NCBI RefSeq assembly: GCF_002575655.3
Contig: NC_053040.3
Span: 357,800,267-357,864,266 of the forward strand
Origin: Aegilops tauschii subsp. strangulata
Lineage: Eukaryota > Streptophyta > Magnoliopsida > Poales > Poaceae
Length of the DNA: 64,000 nucleotides
Direction of reading: 5' to 3'
Part shown: positions 33,071 through 45,989 of the stretch, piece after piece
Numbering within the stretch: position 1 is the first letter of the stretch
Layout: each line of letters begins with the position of its first letter
Made by a program: the position numbers and the translations under genes
Notes under the pieces: model-generated
Databases searched by the model: none
Told to the model about the DNA's origin: nothing
Seen by the model: only the letters and a program-made list of their open reading frames with translations

Positions 33071-36000
33071 ATGGTTAGACCAGGTGGTCGTGGTCGTGGT
33101 GGCGATGCTCCACCACCACCTGAGTACATGGCTGCTATGATCCAACAGTTTGAACTGAACCGCCAATTCATGGAAAATATGATGGCTCAGTTTCCTCGCC
33201 CCAATATGAACCAGCAGCCAGCTCAAGTGACTCTTCAAGATTTCATACGCCTCAACCCAACCATCTACCGCAGCTCAACTCAGCCTCTGGATGCTGATGA
33301 CTGGCTCCGTGACATCACCTATGAGATGGAGTCTGCTGATGTAGCCCCTGCCAGCTATGTCACCTTTGCTTCCTTCTTCTCGAAGGGACCCGCAGCTCAA
33401 TGGTGGGACAGCCACAGGCGTACTCTGCCAGCTGGAACAATAATCACATGGCCAGACTTCCAAGCTGCTTTCCGTGCCCGCTTCATTCCTCAGGGAGTCA
33501 TGGACCGGAAGAAGCGTGAGTTCCGCAACCTCACCCAAGGCAACAAAACTGTCGAAGCTTATCAGCGGGAGTTTCTGGACTTGTCCCGCTATGCTGAAGA
33601 AGACATTGCAACTGATGCACGCAGACAGGAGAAGTTCCGTGATGGCCTTCAAGCTGACATCAAGCTCGCACTTCTAGTGCATGACTTTGATGATTTCGCC
33701 ACCTTGGTGAATAAGGCCATCAATGTCGAGACTGGTCTGCAGGAATACCAGAGCTCTCACAGGCGCAACCGTGACACGGGCTCATCTTCGGGCTCGCCCG
33801 CACAGAAGCGTAAGTTATGGATCCCGAACAGCATGTACCGTCCAAATGAATCTGCCCCAAGGCAGACCTATGCTGCACCTCGTCTGCCTCCACCACCATC
33901 TAGGCAGTCAAGACTTCCAGCTCCACCATCCCAAGCTCCTGTTCCCACTCCGAATAATGGCTTGTGCTTCAGGTGTGGTCAACCAGGGCACCGTGCTAAA
34001 GAATGCAACCAGAACCAGAATCAACTGGCCCTTCCAGCAACTGGCCGTGGTAACAATCAGCCCCGCAACAACAATGCTAAGTCTTATGGTCGTGCTCATG
34101 CCAACCACGTTGATCTCAACGAAGCTCAAGACCAGCCTGCTACTGTGATGGGTACACTCCTCGTAAATTCAGTACCAGCATCCGTTTTATTTGATACAGG
34201 TGCATCGCATTCATTCATGTCAGAAGATTTTGCATACAAGCACGACGTTAAATGTGAGGAGATGAACACCTCTGTATTGGTCAAAACCCCCGTGGGACAG
34301 TGTCAAACCTCCTTGGTTGGCATCGATGTCCCCGTGGAAATCGAAGGGCTGGAATTCTATGCCTCTCCCATTATCCTGAAGTCGTCTAACATCGACCTCA
34401 TTTTGGGTATGGATTGGTTGAAAGCGCATACTGCTTCTATAGTTTGCGCCACTAAAACCGTCCATCTGCTACACCCTTCAGATGAAATAGTTGCTTACCA
34501 AGCTCATCTGGTGCAAAATGCCGAGGCAAGGCTCTATGCATTGAATGCATTGAATGCTGCACCACTCGAGGGCATTGAAAACATTCCCGTCGTGCGTGAA
34601 TTCCTCAACGTCTTTCCTGAAGAACTTCCAGGGATTCCCCCTGCTAGAGCTGTCGAATTCATCATCGACTTGAAACCAGGCACCACTCCTATAGCCAAGC
34701 GACCCTACAAAATGCCGCCGCATGAACTCCTTGAGCTTAAGGAGGAAATCGACAAATCCCTTCGCAAGGGATTCATTCGCCCAAGTTGCTCTCCTTGGGG
34801 AGCACCTTCTCTCTTTGTCAAGAAGAAGGATGGGACAAACCGGTTAGTTCAAGACTACCGTCCTATAAACCAAGCTACCATCCAGAATAAATACCCCCTT
34901 CCTCGGATCAATGATCTGTATGATCAACTGGCGGGTTCGTCAGTGTTCTCTAAGCTCGACTTGAGGTTGGGCTACCATCAGATCCGTGTTCGCGAAGAGG
35001 ATATCCCAAAGACCGCCTTCGTGACTCGCTATGGTTCATACGAGTACACCGTCATGTCTTTCGGTTTAACCAATGCTCCAGCCACCTTCTCTCGTCTGAT
35101 GAACTATATATTCATGGATTACCTCGACAAGTTCGTCGTGGTTTATCTGGATGATATCCTGGTATTTTCCAAGAACGAAGAAGAACATGCCGAACATCTT
35201 CGACTTGTGCTGGAGAAGCTACGAGAACATCAACTATATGCCAAGTTCTCCAAATGTGAATTCTGGCTACCCGAAGTAACCTATCTCGGGCATGTCATCT
35301 CTAAGGATGGTATTGCCGTCAACCCTGAACGAGTTCAGGCTATTCTTGATTGGACTCCTCCCAAGAACGTTAAGCAAGTCAGAAGTTTTCTCGGTCTCGC
35401 CAGCTATTGCCGTCGATTCGTCGAGAACTTCTCTAAGATCGCCAGGCCTCTGACTAACCTGTTGCATAAGGGTGTCAAGTTCCAATGGACAGACAAATGT
35501 CAGGAAAGTTTCCAAGCACTCAAAGACAAGTTGACTTCTGCTCCAGTTCTAGCTCCACCTGATACTAAGAAGGACTTTGTCATTTACTGCGACGCTTCCC
35601 GTCAAGGATTAGGCTGTGTCCTAATGCAAGACCGCAAAGTGATTGCTTATGCCTCTCGGCAATTGCGCCCTCACGAAGAGAACTACCCAGTTCACGACCT
35701 CGAACTTGCTGCTGTCATTCATGCGCTGAAGCAGTGGCGACATTACCTTCTTGGTAATCGTTGCGAGATCTTCACTGACCACCAAAGTCTGAAATATCTG
35801 TTTACTCAGCCAGATCTGAACCTCCGTCAACAGAGATGGATGGAGCTTGTTGCAGACTTTGACTTGGGTATTTCCTATACGCCAGGCAAGGCAAATGTAA
35901 TGGCTGATGCCTTGAGCCGCAAGTCTTACTGCAACCACCTCCAGGTTCACAAAGTCCAGCCCTCGCTTGTTGAAGAATTCAGGAAGCTGAACCTCCATAT

Positions 36001-37549
36001 TGTTCCTTCGGGTGCACTCACTCCCCCTCCTAAGGAGTTTGGCAAGGTGAACCTCCACGTTATTACCCAGGGTTCCCTCAATACCCTAGTTGCTAAACCA
36101 GATCTCGTGGATAGCATCAAAAGGCTACAAAAGTATGACTCTGAAGCCCACAAGATTAAGCGCTACCTCGCAGAAGGAAAGCCCTCATTCTTCACCATTG
36201 CTGAAGATGGCACCCTATACTTCAAGGGCCGCCTAGTGGTGCCATGTGCAGAGAAAAACCTGGATATGACACAGGAAGTTTTGAAAGAAGCTCATGATAC
36301 ACCTCTGTGTATCCATCCTGGTAGCACAAAGATGTACCAAGACATCCGTCAGAGATTCTGGTGGTCTAATATGAAGCAAGACATTGCTCGTTATGTTGCT
36401 GAGTGTGACGTTTGCCGTCGTATCAAAGCAGAACATCAAAGGCCTGCTGGAACTCTGCAACCTATCTCTATTCCTGAATGGAAATGGGACCATGTTGAGA
36501 TGGACTTCGTCACTGGATTTCCCAAATCACAGAAAGGTAATGATGCTATTCTTGTCGTCATTGACCGACTTTCCAAAGTTGCACATTTTCTGGCAGTCAA
36601 AGAAACGAGCACTGCTAGCCAGTTGGCAACGCTCTATATGTCCAGGATTGTTTCACTCCACGGTATTCCATTGGTTATCAGCTTAGACTGTGGCAGCTTA
36701 TTCACTTCAAGATTCTGGGCAAGTTTCCAAGAAGCTATGGGAACTCATCTGTCATTCAGTACTGCATTTCATCCTCAATCGCAAGGGCAAGTTGAACGCG
36801 TCAATCAAGTTCTCGAAGACATGCTTCGAGCTTGCGTTATTTCCTTCGGCAAGAAATGGGAGGAATCTCTCCCGTATGCTGAGTTCTCTTATAATAATAG
36901 CTATCAAGCTAGTCTGAAGATGGCCCCCTTCGAAGTGTTATATGGACGAAAGTGCCGAACCCCTCTGAACTGGTCAGAAACTGGGGAACGTCCACTCTTC
37001 GGTCCGGATATTATCCAAGATGCCGAAGAACAAGTCCGCATTATTCGCGAAAATCTCAAGACTGCTCAGTCACGTCAGAAGAGTCAGTATGACCGTCATC
37101 ATAAAGACATGGTCTATCATCCTGGCGAAAAGGCTTATCTTCGAGTCACACCTATGAAGGGTGCTCACCGCTTCGGAATCAAGGGCAAACTAGCTCCTCG
37201 CTATATTGGCCCATTCACTATTCTCGAAAGGCGTGGAAAAGTGGCATACCAACTGGAGCTACCGCCGAACCTTGCTCAGGTTCACGATGTGTTCCATGTG
37301 TCACAGCTCCGCCGTTGCTTCAAGGATCCAATCCGAGCTGTGGATCATGAAGTGCTCGAATTGCAGCAAGACCTCTCCTATAAGGAGCATCCGGTCCGCA
37401 TTCTCGACGAAGCTGAACGTCGCACGCGTCAGAAGGCGATCAAGTTTCTCAAAGTCCAGTGGTCGCACCATTCCGAAGATGAGGCCACTTGGGAACGAGA
37501 GGATCGTCTGCGCGAAGAATACCCCGCACTGTTTCCTTCTACCTCCTAA
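33071..37549 (+). CDS. Gag-Pol polyprotein of chromovirus B, single open frame
   Basis: About 1492 residues from ATG 33071 (the upstream in-frame ATG 33008 lies before the acceptor-like site, so I prefer 33071). Approximate order: gag domain (60-230); CCHC knuckle [14 protein letters not shown] near 299; aspartic protease [10 protein letters not shown] near 373; RT with YLDDILVF near 692; RNase H ([15 protein letters not shown] near 840); integrase HHCC zinc region (1080-1120); catalytic core with MDF, LDCGS and QVERVNQ supplying the Asp-Asp-Glu triad near 1144, 1204 and 1240; C-terminal chromodomain-like segment ([20 protein letters not shown]) near 1465. Small oddities: DLRLGYHQ and LDCGS differ from the usual DLRSG and SDRGS, so activity is not certain. 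Typical length for one-ORF chromoviruses. Confidence 0.95.
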   Translation: MVRPGGRGRGGDAPPPPEYMAAMIQQFELNRQFMENMMAQFPRPNMNQQPAQVTLQDFIRLNPTIYRSSTQPLDADDWLRDITYEMESADVAPASYVTFASFFSKGPAAQWWDSHRRTLPAGTIITWPDFQAAFRARFIPQGVMDRKKREFRNLTQGNKTVEAYQREFLDLSRYAEEDIATDARRQEKFRDGLQADIKLALLVHDFDDFATLVNKAINVETGLQEYQSSHRRNRDTGSSSGSPAQKRKLWIPNSMYRPNESAPRQTYAAPRLPPPPSRQSRLPAPPSQAPVPTPNNGLCFRCGQPGHRAKECNQNQNQLALPATGRGNNQPRNNNAKSYGRAHANHVDLNEAQDQPATVMGTLLVNSVPASVLFDTGASHSFMSEDFAYKHDVKCEEMNTSVLVKTPVGQCQTSLVGIDVPVEIEGLEFYASPIILKSSNIDLILGMDWLKAHTASIVCATKTVHLLHPSDEIVAYQAHLVQNAEARLYALNALNAAPLEGIENIPVVREFLNVFPEELPGIPPARAVEFIIDLKPGTTPIAKRPYKMPPHELLELKEEIDKSLRKGFIRPSCSPWGAPSLFVKKKDGTNRLVQDYRPINQATIQNKYPLPRINDLYDQLAGSSVFSKLDLRLGYHQIRVREEDIPKTAFVTRYGSYEYTVMSFGLTNAPATFSRLMNYIFMDYLDKFVVVYLDDILVFSKNEEEHAEHLRLVLEKLREHQLYAKFSKCEFWLPEVTYLGHVISKDGIAVNPERVQAILDWTPPKNVKQVRSFLGLASYCRRFVENFSKIARPLTNLLHKGVKFQWTDKCQESFQALKDKLTSAPVLAPPDTKKDFVIYCDASRQGLGCVLMQDRKVIAYASRQLRPHEENYPVHDLELAAVIHALKQWRHYLLGNRCEIFTDHQSLKYLFTQPDLNLRQQRWMELVADFDLGISYTPGKANVMADALSRKSYCNHLQVHKVQPSLVEEFRKLNLHIVPSGALTPPPKEFGKVNLHVITQGSLNTLVAKPDLVDSIKRLQKYDSEAHKIKRYLAEGKPSFFTIAEDGTLYFKGRLVVPCAEKNLDMTQEVLKEAHDTPLCIHPGSTKMYQDIRQRFWWSNMKQDIARYVAECDVCRRIKAEHQRPAGTLQPISIPEWKWDHVEMDFVTGFPKSQKGNDAILVVIDRLSKVAHFLAVKETSTASQLATLYMSRIVSLHGIPLVISLDCGSLFTSRFWASFQEAMGTHLSFSTAFHPQSQGQVERVNQVLEDMLRACVISFGKKWEESLPYAEFSYNNSYQASLKMAPFEVLYGRKCRTPLNWSETGERPLFGPDIIQDAEEQVRIIRENLKTAQSRQKSQYDRHHKDMVYHPGEKAYLRVTPMKGAHRFGIKGKLAPRYIGPFTILERRGKVAYQLELPPNLAQVHDVFHVSQLRRCFKDPIRAVDHEVLELQQDLSYKEHPVRILDEAERRTRQKAIKFLKVQWSHHSEDEATWEREDRLREEYPALFPSTS

Positions 37550-37584
37550 ATCTCGGGACGAGATTTCTTGTAGTGGAGGAGATT
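37550..37584 (+). other. Polypurine-tract region of B
   Basis: GTAGTGGAGGAGATT lies directly before the 3' LTR at 37585. Confidence 0.6.
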
Positions 37585-40500
37585 TGTAACACCCTGAGGA
37601 TCATGCTACAGTAACCCTCTGTGATTAAGCTAATCATGTTGCTAAACAGGGCTTGATCACATTTGGAACACATTTCTTTTCAAACTCCTAATTCAAACTT
37701 CAATTAAATTTAAAGTGGAAAATAAAAGTTTTCAAAAATTTAAACAAAAATGTTCGGGCACTGCCAGAAATTGCACTGATAATTGTCGTGGAGAAAACAC
37801 ATTTTTATAAAATACCTAAATACTTTTAAGTGAAATAAAACAGAAAAGGAAATAAACAAATAAAAAGAAAACAGAAACAGAACAGGCAAAGGAAAAAAAG
37901 AAAAAAAAGGAGAAGGCCCTTTCCCCCCCGCTGGACCCCTGGCCCGACTGGGCCGACCCCCGGCCCAGCCGGCCTAGCCCATCTCCCACTCCCGCTCGCC
38001 CCCTTCCCTGTTCCCCCGACCGGGGTCGGAACAGGGGCCGTCCCCGCCGCACCCCCTCGCCGGCGACGGGGAGGATAAGGGCGCCAGCTCCCCCCCGCCT
38101 CCTCGGGCCTCTCTCCCACTCACCCCCGCTCTCCCTCTCGGCCGCTGCGCCTCCCCCCGTCAGATCCACCTCCCCCTCCCCTTCGTTCCCCACGCCCGAC
38201 GCGCTCGCCGCCGTTCCCGTCGTTCTCTCGGCCACCGTGCCCCAATCGCCACCTCGCCGTGTCATCGCCGTCGCCGCCCTCGACTACACCACCTCCGCCT
38301 CTCCGTTGAAGCTCGGAGCCACTTCAACGGCCTCCCCGAGCTCGTCTTCAACTTCGGACGCCGGCGACCCCCTTCTTCCCCGGCGACGACCTGCTGCTCC
38401 TAAGCTCTCACCGGCCTCCGTGTGCCGCGCGGTGAGCCTCTTCCCCCCTCCTCCCCTGTCCTTTCTCTCTCGCGCGCCCCCTAGCTTCTTCCCCGCGCGC
38501 GCCCGAACGCCGCGCCGCGGAGCTCGCCGCCGGCGGGTCTCCGGTGACCTTTTGGTCACGGGCTCAAGCCCGCAGCACTCCCCACCGCACGTAGAAGCTT
38601 CCCAGCCCCTCCGCTTGCTCGACCGCCCGCCGTAGCCACGTTTCCGTCGGGCACCCGTGCGCGTCGCCGCCTCCGCCGCTCGCCGGCGCCGATTCCGGCC
38701 AAGTCCGGCGAAGCCCCGGCCACCCCTGGATGCGGCGCTTTGAGCCCTTTCGAATGGGCCTAGCCCCGCTCCTCCCCGAGCCCCGTAGCGCGATTCCGGC
38801 CAACTCCGGCGAGGGGCCGCCGCTGCTTTGGTCGCCGGAGTTGCTCCGGCGCCGGCCGCCGACGTGGCCGGCCTGGGGCCACCCCAGTGCCTCTGCCAGT
38901 GGGCCCCGTGGGCCCCGTTGACTGGGTCAACCCAGTCAACGTGCTGACTGGGCAGACCCAGCCACTGACATGCGGGCCCCGCCGCAAAAAGAAAAAAAAG
39001 AAAAAGAAAAGGAAAATGTTTTATAAATAAAAATAATTAATTAATCTAATCACTCACTGACAGGTGGGCCCAATAGTTAATTAACTAAAAATAATTAGTT
39101 TAATCTTCTGTTAACCCACTGTCTATGACAGGTGGGTCCCCCGTGTCAGTTTTGACCAGTCAACCGGACTGTTGACCGCTGACGTCACTCATACGTCATG
39201 CTGACGTCATATCCCTTTTTCTGTTAATTAAATAATTCCAGAAATTCTAATATTCTTTGAAAATTCATATCTTTTAAACCGTAACTCGGATGAAAATGCT
39301 TTCTATATGAAAGTTGCTCAGAACGACGAGACAAATCCGAATACGCAGACCGTTCGTCCACCACACCTCCCTAACCTATCGAACTAGCAACTTTCCCCCT
39401 CCGGTCCATCTGTCCGAAAACGCGAAACATCGGGAATACCTCCCGGATGTTCCCCCCCTTCGCCGGTACCACCTACTGTCGCGTTAGGGCACACCTAGCA
39501 CTGTTCATTGTCATGTCACGCATCGTCATGCTTATGATTGCATTGTATTTACTGTTTCTTCCCCCCTCTTCTCTCCGGTAGACTACAAGACCGACCCTGC
39601 TGCTGCCCAGTTCGACTACGGAGTTGACGACCCCTCCTACTTGCCAGAGCAACCAGGCAAGCCCCCCCTTTGATCACCAGATATCGCCTATTCTTCTCTA
39701 TACTGCTTGCATTAGAGTAGTGTAGCATGTTATTGTTTTCCGATATCCTATCCTATCCTGATGCATAGCCTATCCTTGCTACCACTGTTGTTACCTTTAC
39801 CTGCAATCCTACATGCTTAGTATAGGATGCTAGATTTCCATCAGTGGCCCTACATTCTTGTCCGTCTGCTGTGCTATACTATCGGGCCGTGATCACCTGG
39901 GCGGTGATCACGGGTATAAACTTATGTACTACATACATGACACATGTGATGACTAAAGTTGGGTCGGCTCGTAGGAGTACCCGCAAGTGGATCTTTGTGG
40001 CGGAGCGACAGGGCAGGTTGAGACCGCCTAGGTGAGAGGTGGGCCTGGCCCTGGTCGGCGTTCGCGGATACTTAACACGCTTAACGAGATCTTGGTATTT
40101 GATCTGAGTCTGGCCATTTGGTCTATACGCACTAACCATCTACGCGGGAGTAGTTATGGGTATCCCGGCGTCGTGGTATCAGCCGAAGCCTTCTTGACGT
40201 CAGCGACTGAGTGGCGCGCGCCGGATTGGACTGGAACGCCACTAGGCTAGGTCTGCTTCCGGCCGCGTACGCAACGTGCAGGTGTGCATAGGGCGATGGG
40301 CCCAGACCCCTGCACGCATAGGGTTAGACCGGCGTGCTGACCGCTCTGTTGTGCTTAGGTGGGGCTGCGACGCGTTGATCTTACGAGGCCGGGCATGACC
40401 CAGGAAAGTGTGTCCGGCCAAATGGGATCGAGCGTGTTGGGTTATGTGGTGCACCCCTGCAGGGAAGTTTATCTATTCGAATAGCCGTGTCCCTCGGTAA

Positions 40501-41305
40501 AAGGACGACCCGGAGTTGTACCTTGACCTTATGACAACTAGAACTGGATACTGAATAAAATACACCCTTCCAAGTGCCAGATACAACCCGGTGATCACTC
40601 TCTAACAGGGCGACGAGGAGGGGATCGCCGGGTAGGATTATGCTATGCGATGCTACTTGGAGGACTTCAATCTACTCTCTTCTACATGCTGCAAGATGGA
40701 GATGGCCAGAAGCGTAGTCTTCGACAGGACTAGCTATCCCCCTTTTATTCTGGCATTCTGCAGTTCAGTCCACTGATATGCCCCTTTACACATATACCCA
40801 TGCATATGTAGTATAACTCCTTGCTTGCGAGTACTTTGGATGAGTACTCACGGTTGCTTCTCTCCCTCTTTTCCCCCTTTCCTTTCTATCTGGTTGTCGC
40901 AACCAGATGTTGGAGCCCAGGAGCCAGACGCCACCGTCGGCGACGACACTTACGACACTGGAGGTGCCTACTACTACGTGCAGCCCGCTGACGACGATCA
41001 GGAGTAGTTAGGAGGATCCCAGGCAGGAGGCCTGCGCCTCGTTCGATCTGTATCCCAGTTTGTGCTAGCCTTCTTAAGGCAAACTTGTTTAACTTATGTC
41101 TGTACTCAGATTTTGTTGCTTCCGCTGACTCGTCTGTGATCGAGCACTTGTATTCGAGCCCTCGAGGCCCCTGGCTTGTATTATGATGCTTGTATGACTT
41201 ATTTATGTTTTAGAGTTGTGTTTTGATATCTTCCCGTGAGTCCCTGGTCTTGATCGTACACATTTGCGTGCATGATTAGTGTACGGTCAAATCGGGGGCG
41301 TCACA
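37585..41305 (+). repeat. 3' LTR of element B
   Basis: 3721 bp, co-linear with the 5' LTR. Mini-ORF pieces at 39582-39656 (here fully open, FDYGVDD) and 40907-41007 (identical in reading to the 5' copy). Confidence 0.95.
39582..41007 (+). other. Candidate spliced mini-ORF in the LTR of B (3' copy, open)
   Basis: Same borders and phase as the 5' copy: acceptor CCGGTAG, 75-nt piece 39582-39656, GC donor GCAAGC, acceptor CGCAACCAG, last piece 40907-41007 ending TAG. No stop in the joined pieces. Confidence 0.4.
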
Positions 41306-41310
41306 GACAA

Positions 41311-43467
41311 GTTGGGAATCACCCACGACAGTTGGAGAAATCCGGAGTTTTCTTGGACTTGCAGGATACTACCGGAAATTCATCGAGAATTTCTCAAGGA
41401 TTGCTAAGCCCATGACTGAGCTATTGAAGAAGGACACCAAATTCAATTGGACAGAGGAATGTGAAGCTAGTTTCCAGGAGTTGAAGAAACGATTGGTTAC
41501 ATCACCAGTGTTGATTCTGCCAGATCAACGCAAGGACTATGAAGTTTATTGCGACGCTTCTCGTCGAGGACTTGGAGCAGTGCTTATGCAGGAAGGAAGA
41601 GTTGTGTCATATGCTTCACGACAACTTAAACCCAGGAGAAGAATTATGCTACGCATGATTTGGAATTAGCAGCTGTAGTGCATGCATTGAAAACATGGAG
41701 ACATTTTCTCATCGGAAACCATTGTGAAGTGTACACGGATCACAAGAGTTTGAAGTACATTTTCACGCAGAAGGAGTTAAATCTCAGACAGAGAAGATGG
41801 TTGGAGCTCATTAAAGATTATGATATGAGATTGCATTATCACCCCGGAAAGGCTAACGTAGTAGCAGACGCGTTGAGCCGCAAGAGTCATGTCAACACCC
41901 TCATGACAGGACAGTTACCTCAGGAGTTAGCCGAGGACCTTCGCGAGCTATGTTTGGAAATAGTCCCAAGAGGCTATTTAGCGACATTGGAGATTCAGTC
42001 TACCTTGATGGAAAGGATCAGAGAAGCTCAGAAGACAGACAAGGAGATTGAACAGAAAAAGGAGAAGATGAGCAAAGGAAAAGCCAAGGGATTTCGTGAG
42101 GATGAGCATGATACCTTATGGTTCGAGGACCGTGTATATGTGCCAAATGATCCGGAGATCAGGAAGTTGATTTTGCAGGAAGCCCATGATTCACCGTACT
42201 CGATTCACCCAGGGAATACCAAGATGTATTTGGATTTGAAGAATACTTTCTGGTGGACCGGAATGAAGAAGGATATTGCGGAGTATGTAGCAGTTTGTGA
42301 TGTATGCCAGAGAGTGAAGGCAGAACACCAGAAGCCAACAGGATTGCTACAACCATTGCCGATACCTGAATGGAAGATGGATAAAATGGGCATGGATTTT
42401 ATCACAGGATTACCCAAGACTCGTTCAGGCTATGACTCGATATGGGTTGTAGTCGACCGTTTGACGAAAGTGGCTCATTTCATTCCAGTGAAGACCACTT
42501 ACACCAGTGCTAAGTTGGCAAAGATATACATGACCAGGATCGTATGTTTGCATGGAGTTCCGAGGACCATTGTATCAGACAGAGGAACCCAATTTACCTC
42601 GAAGTTTTGGAAGCAGTTACATGAAACATTGGGAACCAGGCTGGAATTTAGTACAGCATTTCACCCACAGACAGATGGACAGACCGAGAGAGTCAACCAG
42701 ATTTTGGAGGACATGTTGAGAGCATGTGCACTAGATTATGGATCTAGTTGGGACGACAATTTTCCATATGCGGAGTTTTCTTATAACAACAGTTATCAAA
42801 CCAGTTTAAGATGGCCCCTTTCGAAGCTTTGTACGGAAGGAGGTGTAGAACACCGTTGTTATGGGACGAAGTTGGAGACCGTCAGTTGTTTGGACCAGAT
42901 TTGATTAAGGAGTCTGAACAGAAAGTGAGGATGATTCGCGATAGGCTCAAGGTAGCCCAGTCCAGACAGAAGAGTTATGCCGATTCTAAACGAAAGGAGA
43001 CAGTTCACGAAATCGGAGACAGACTGTATCTTCGAGTATCACCACTTCGTGGAGTGAAGCGCTTTGGAGTTAAAGGAAAGTTAGCGCCCCGTTTTATCGG
43101 ACCATACAGAGTGTTGGAACGTATGGGAGAAGTTGCTTACAAGTTGAAATTGCCCGAAGGATTGTCTGGAGTACATGATGTATTTCACGTTTCGCAGTTG
43201 AAGAAGTGCCACGCAGAGATGCCTGAGATACCACTGAGAGATACTGTGCCACTGGAAGCGATTCAGTTGGAAAGTGATTTGACTTATGAGGAGAAACCAG
43301 TTAAGATTCTTGAGTATGCCAGCCGAGTTACCCGCAGCAAGTTTATCAAGTTTTGCAAAGTTCAGTGGAGTCACCACACAGAAGATGAAGCCACCTGGGA
43401 GCGAGAGGAAGATCTACGGAAAGACCACTCCCACCTGTTTTCTAGCCAACCCGAATCTCGAGGGTGA
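41311..43467 (+). pseudogene. RT end, RNase H, integrase and chromodomain of element A, second part
   Basis: Continues the frame interrupted at 28017. RT thumb/connection (IRSFLGLAGYYRKF) and RNase H (VYCDASRRGLGAVLMQ) to about 41630, where one base is lost. The next segment (41660-42805) carries the rest of RNase H ([18 protein letters not shown]), the integrase zinc region (HPGNTKMYL...CDVCQR) and core ([30 protein letters not shown]). A second 1-nt loss near 42805-42812 precedes the last segment ([11 protein letters not shown] ... [20 protein letters not shown]), a chromodomain-like end. Stop at 43465-43467. Confidence 0.93.
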
Positions 43468-43477
43468 GATTCATCTT

Positions 43478-43491
43478 AAGGGGGGTAGGTT
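43478..43491 (+). other. Polypurine tract of A
   Basis: TAAGGGGGGTAGGT directly before the 3' LTR. Confidence 0.8.
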
Positions 43492-44877
43492 TGTAACATC
43501 CCAAATTTTCAATTTGGTATGTTATACATAGATCATCATTGCATATCATGTTTTATTGCATTTTGACAAATCCTCGATAAATCCTAAGCAACTCAAGGAC
43601 CCTCGGAGAGAGTTGGGGATTTTCTCGAATTTTCATATTTGATTTTCATCAAATAATAAGACGAGGATTTTGGCTTTTAATTATTTTTCTCTCCGGAAAA
43701 ATGTTTCACTTTAAAATAAAACGAGAGGAGAAAACATGACTTCTCCAAAACAATTGAAATACTGGAGGAAAAATGTTAAAATCATTATTTGGAATTTATT
43801 TGGATTTTATTTGCAATTTTATTGCATTAAAAATATTGCATGTTTTCAAAATATTTATTTTGATTTAAAAAAATGTTCACTCTATTCTAGATTTTCTAAC
43901 TAGACGGGGAAAATTTATTTCATATTTTCCTGATTTTTATTTATTTTTCTGTGAATTATTTTCCGCGGAACTTATTTAAAAATAAAACTGCGCGACGCCC
44001 GACCGGGCCGAAGCCCCGCCGAGCGCCGGCCCGCCTCGCGCCTCTCCTCTTCCCGCACGACGCCGAGCCGCCGCAGGAGTCCGCCCCGGCCACGCCGCCC
44101 CGGCCGCCCCCTTCCCCAAGCTTCGGACCCCCCTCCTTAAATAGCCCCCCTCTCTCTCTCCCTCAACCCGCAAGCCGCCGCCGCCCGCATCTCGCCGCGC
44201 CGCCGCCGCCGCACAAGCCGCCGCCGGGAGCCGCCGCCCCTCGCCTCGCCGCACCGCCCCGAGCCCCGAGCCCCGCGCCCGAGCTCGGAGCCCCGCCGGA
44301 GCCCTCGCCGGAGTAGCCCGACGAGGTACTGCCCGATGCCCGTTGACCTTTGCCGGTTTTCGTTTTAAAAAAAACCCTTCGTTTAAAAAAAACCCTAGAT
44401 CGGTTTTTTTTCGGTTTTATTATTTTGCGAACGTTCACCGAACCGTTCGTTTTAACGAATGTGTTCGTCGGTTTTTCTCTGATAACGAACGTCCGTTATT
44501 TAACCGTTCGACCGTTTTCTTTTTCGTGGGATTTTTCTCGTTATTTTCTCAGATTCGATTTCTGATCAAATCTTCGATTCTGTTTAACTTCTCGCTCGTT
44601 TATCGGAATCAGGCGATTCAAGCGCCTAGAGTTTCGTCTCGAAATTCTCTTTCCGTTTAACCTACTCAAACAAGTTTTTGCTACAGTAAAATTTGACCTA
44701 GATCCAGATTAGCAAACGAAGTTTCTTTCTTTCGCCGTTTGACTTTCGTTGCTTCTTTCGAGTTGATTCTTTTTGCAAACCGGAGTTCTTAAGTTGAACT
44801 TTCCGGTTGGATCTTTCCTTCAAGTTTTACCTGTGCATTAGATGAGTACTGATTGTATGCATGTTTGTTTGCGATAG

Positions 44878-45948
44878 AGTACCCGGAGTGTGCCGCTTGT
44901 TACTTCGACTCGCTAGGTTTTGCGGATCATCAGCAAGGCAAGTAACACTTTGATCATACCCCGTTCATACCCAGTTTTATTGCATTAGATCTATTTCCTC
45001 AAACACTTGCATGATTAGGATATAATTAAACTGTGGGTATTGGGAAGTAGTTGAGGTAGTACCTATTACCTGTTTTCGATTCAAACCCTTGGGAGTTACT
45101 TCTACGTTGCTATTATAATGCCATGCTATGCTCGTAGACGTGGATTGGGTTGAGAGATATTCACGACAGATGTGAGATGTTTATTAATGGTTCAACTTAA
45201 GGTGGCAACTAAAACTCACATCTGGGTGGATTGAGGCACCTGGAGAACCCAGTGTTGCCTGTTTGTATGAGGACCGCCACCCAGGCTCAAAGGGATCATA
45301 AGATTATTCATGCTAGAAACTTCCGTGTGCAGCCACAAGCTATTATGGGCTCTAGCCTAGCTGAGTAGGTTACAGGATCTCTTGAAGAGGTGGACTAGCA
45401 GATGTAGGGGAAAGTAGGTGTACCTCTCCATCCAGAGTAAAGAGTGATTGTTTCTGAAAGACTGTGTCTCGGTCTTCCGTTTCTCAAACATCATGTAGTG
45501 CGAGAATCAATCGGAGGCGATCGAGTCTTGTGGGGAAAAGTGCGCAAACCTCTGCAGAGTGTATAAACTAATCATGGTTAGCCGTGTCCCCGGTTATGGA
45601 CAACTTGAGTATCTAGTACCTGGATTATCATTTGAATCTCATCACCGTGATACTTATAATTAATTTTGTTGGGTTAAAGATGATACTTAATTGGGATTGA
45701 GTTGGAGGTACCTTCTCAATGTTTCAACCACCATGATAGTTAAATAAAATTTATTCCTTTGAAGTAGGATAAAATTGGCTTTTCGCAAAAACAGTAACCA
45801 TAGAGCTTTCCACCAGCCATATATGCAAATAGTATAGCATTATTATTGTTCGTTGCTCTCTATGTGTTATTTTGCCAGCATATTCTATGTGTTGACCCGT
45901 TTTCGGGCTGCAACGTTTCATGTTGCAGACTTTTCAGACAACGAGTAA
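44878..45948 (+). other. Candidate spliced mini-ORF in the LTR of A (3' copy)
   Basis: First piece 44878-44937, identical in reading to the 5' copy. Last piece 45929-45948 reads DFSDNE then TAA. The templated insertion begins right at this stop codon. Confidence 0.35.
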
Positions 45949-45989
45949 TAAGTGTGTGATTTATAATAGAGTAGCAATCACACACTTAT
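45946..45989. repeat. Inverted copy of downstream LTR sequence
   Basis: 45959-45989 is the exact reverse complement of 46111-46141 (31 bp), and 45948-45960 directly copies its first bases. The 5' LTR has GGTGCTTTAGGTCGTGGTC-type sequence at this place instead. Confidence 0.9.

Larger units (their letters stand above)
28018..41305 (+). mobile_element. Gypsy chromovirus B (Tekay/Del-like), complete, young
   Basis: LTRs 28018-31741 and 37585-41305 (3724 and 3721 bp, TGTAACACCCTGAGG...GGGGGCGTCACA). Exact 5-bp target duplication GACAA (28013-28017, 41306-41310). By hand I count about 42 substitutions between the LTRs, roughly 1.1%. PBS for initiator Met tRNA, an extra ORF, and one gag-pol frame of about 1490 codons without a stop. 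It is inserted in the pol of element A in the same orientation. Confidence 0.96.
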
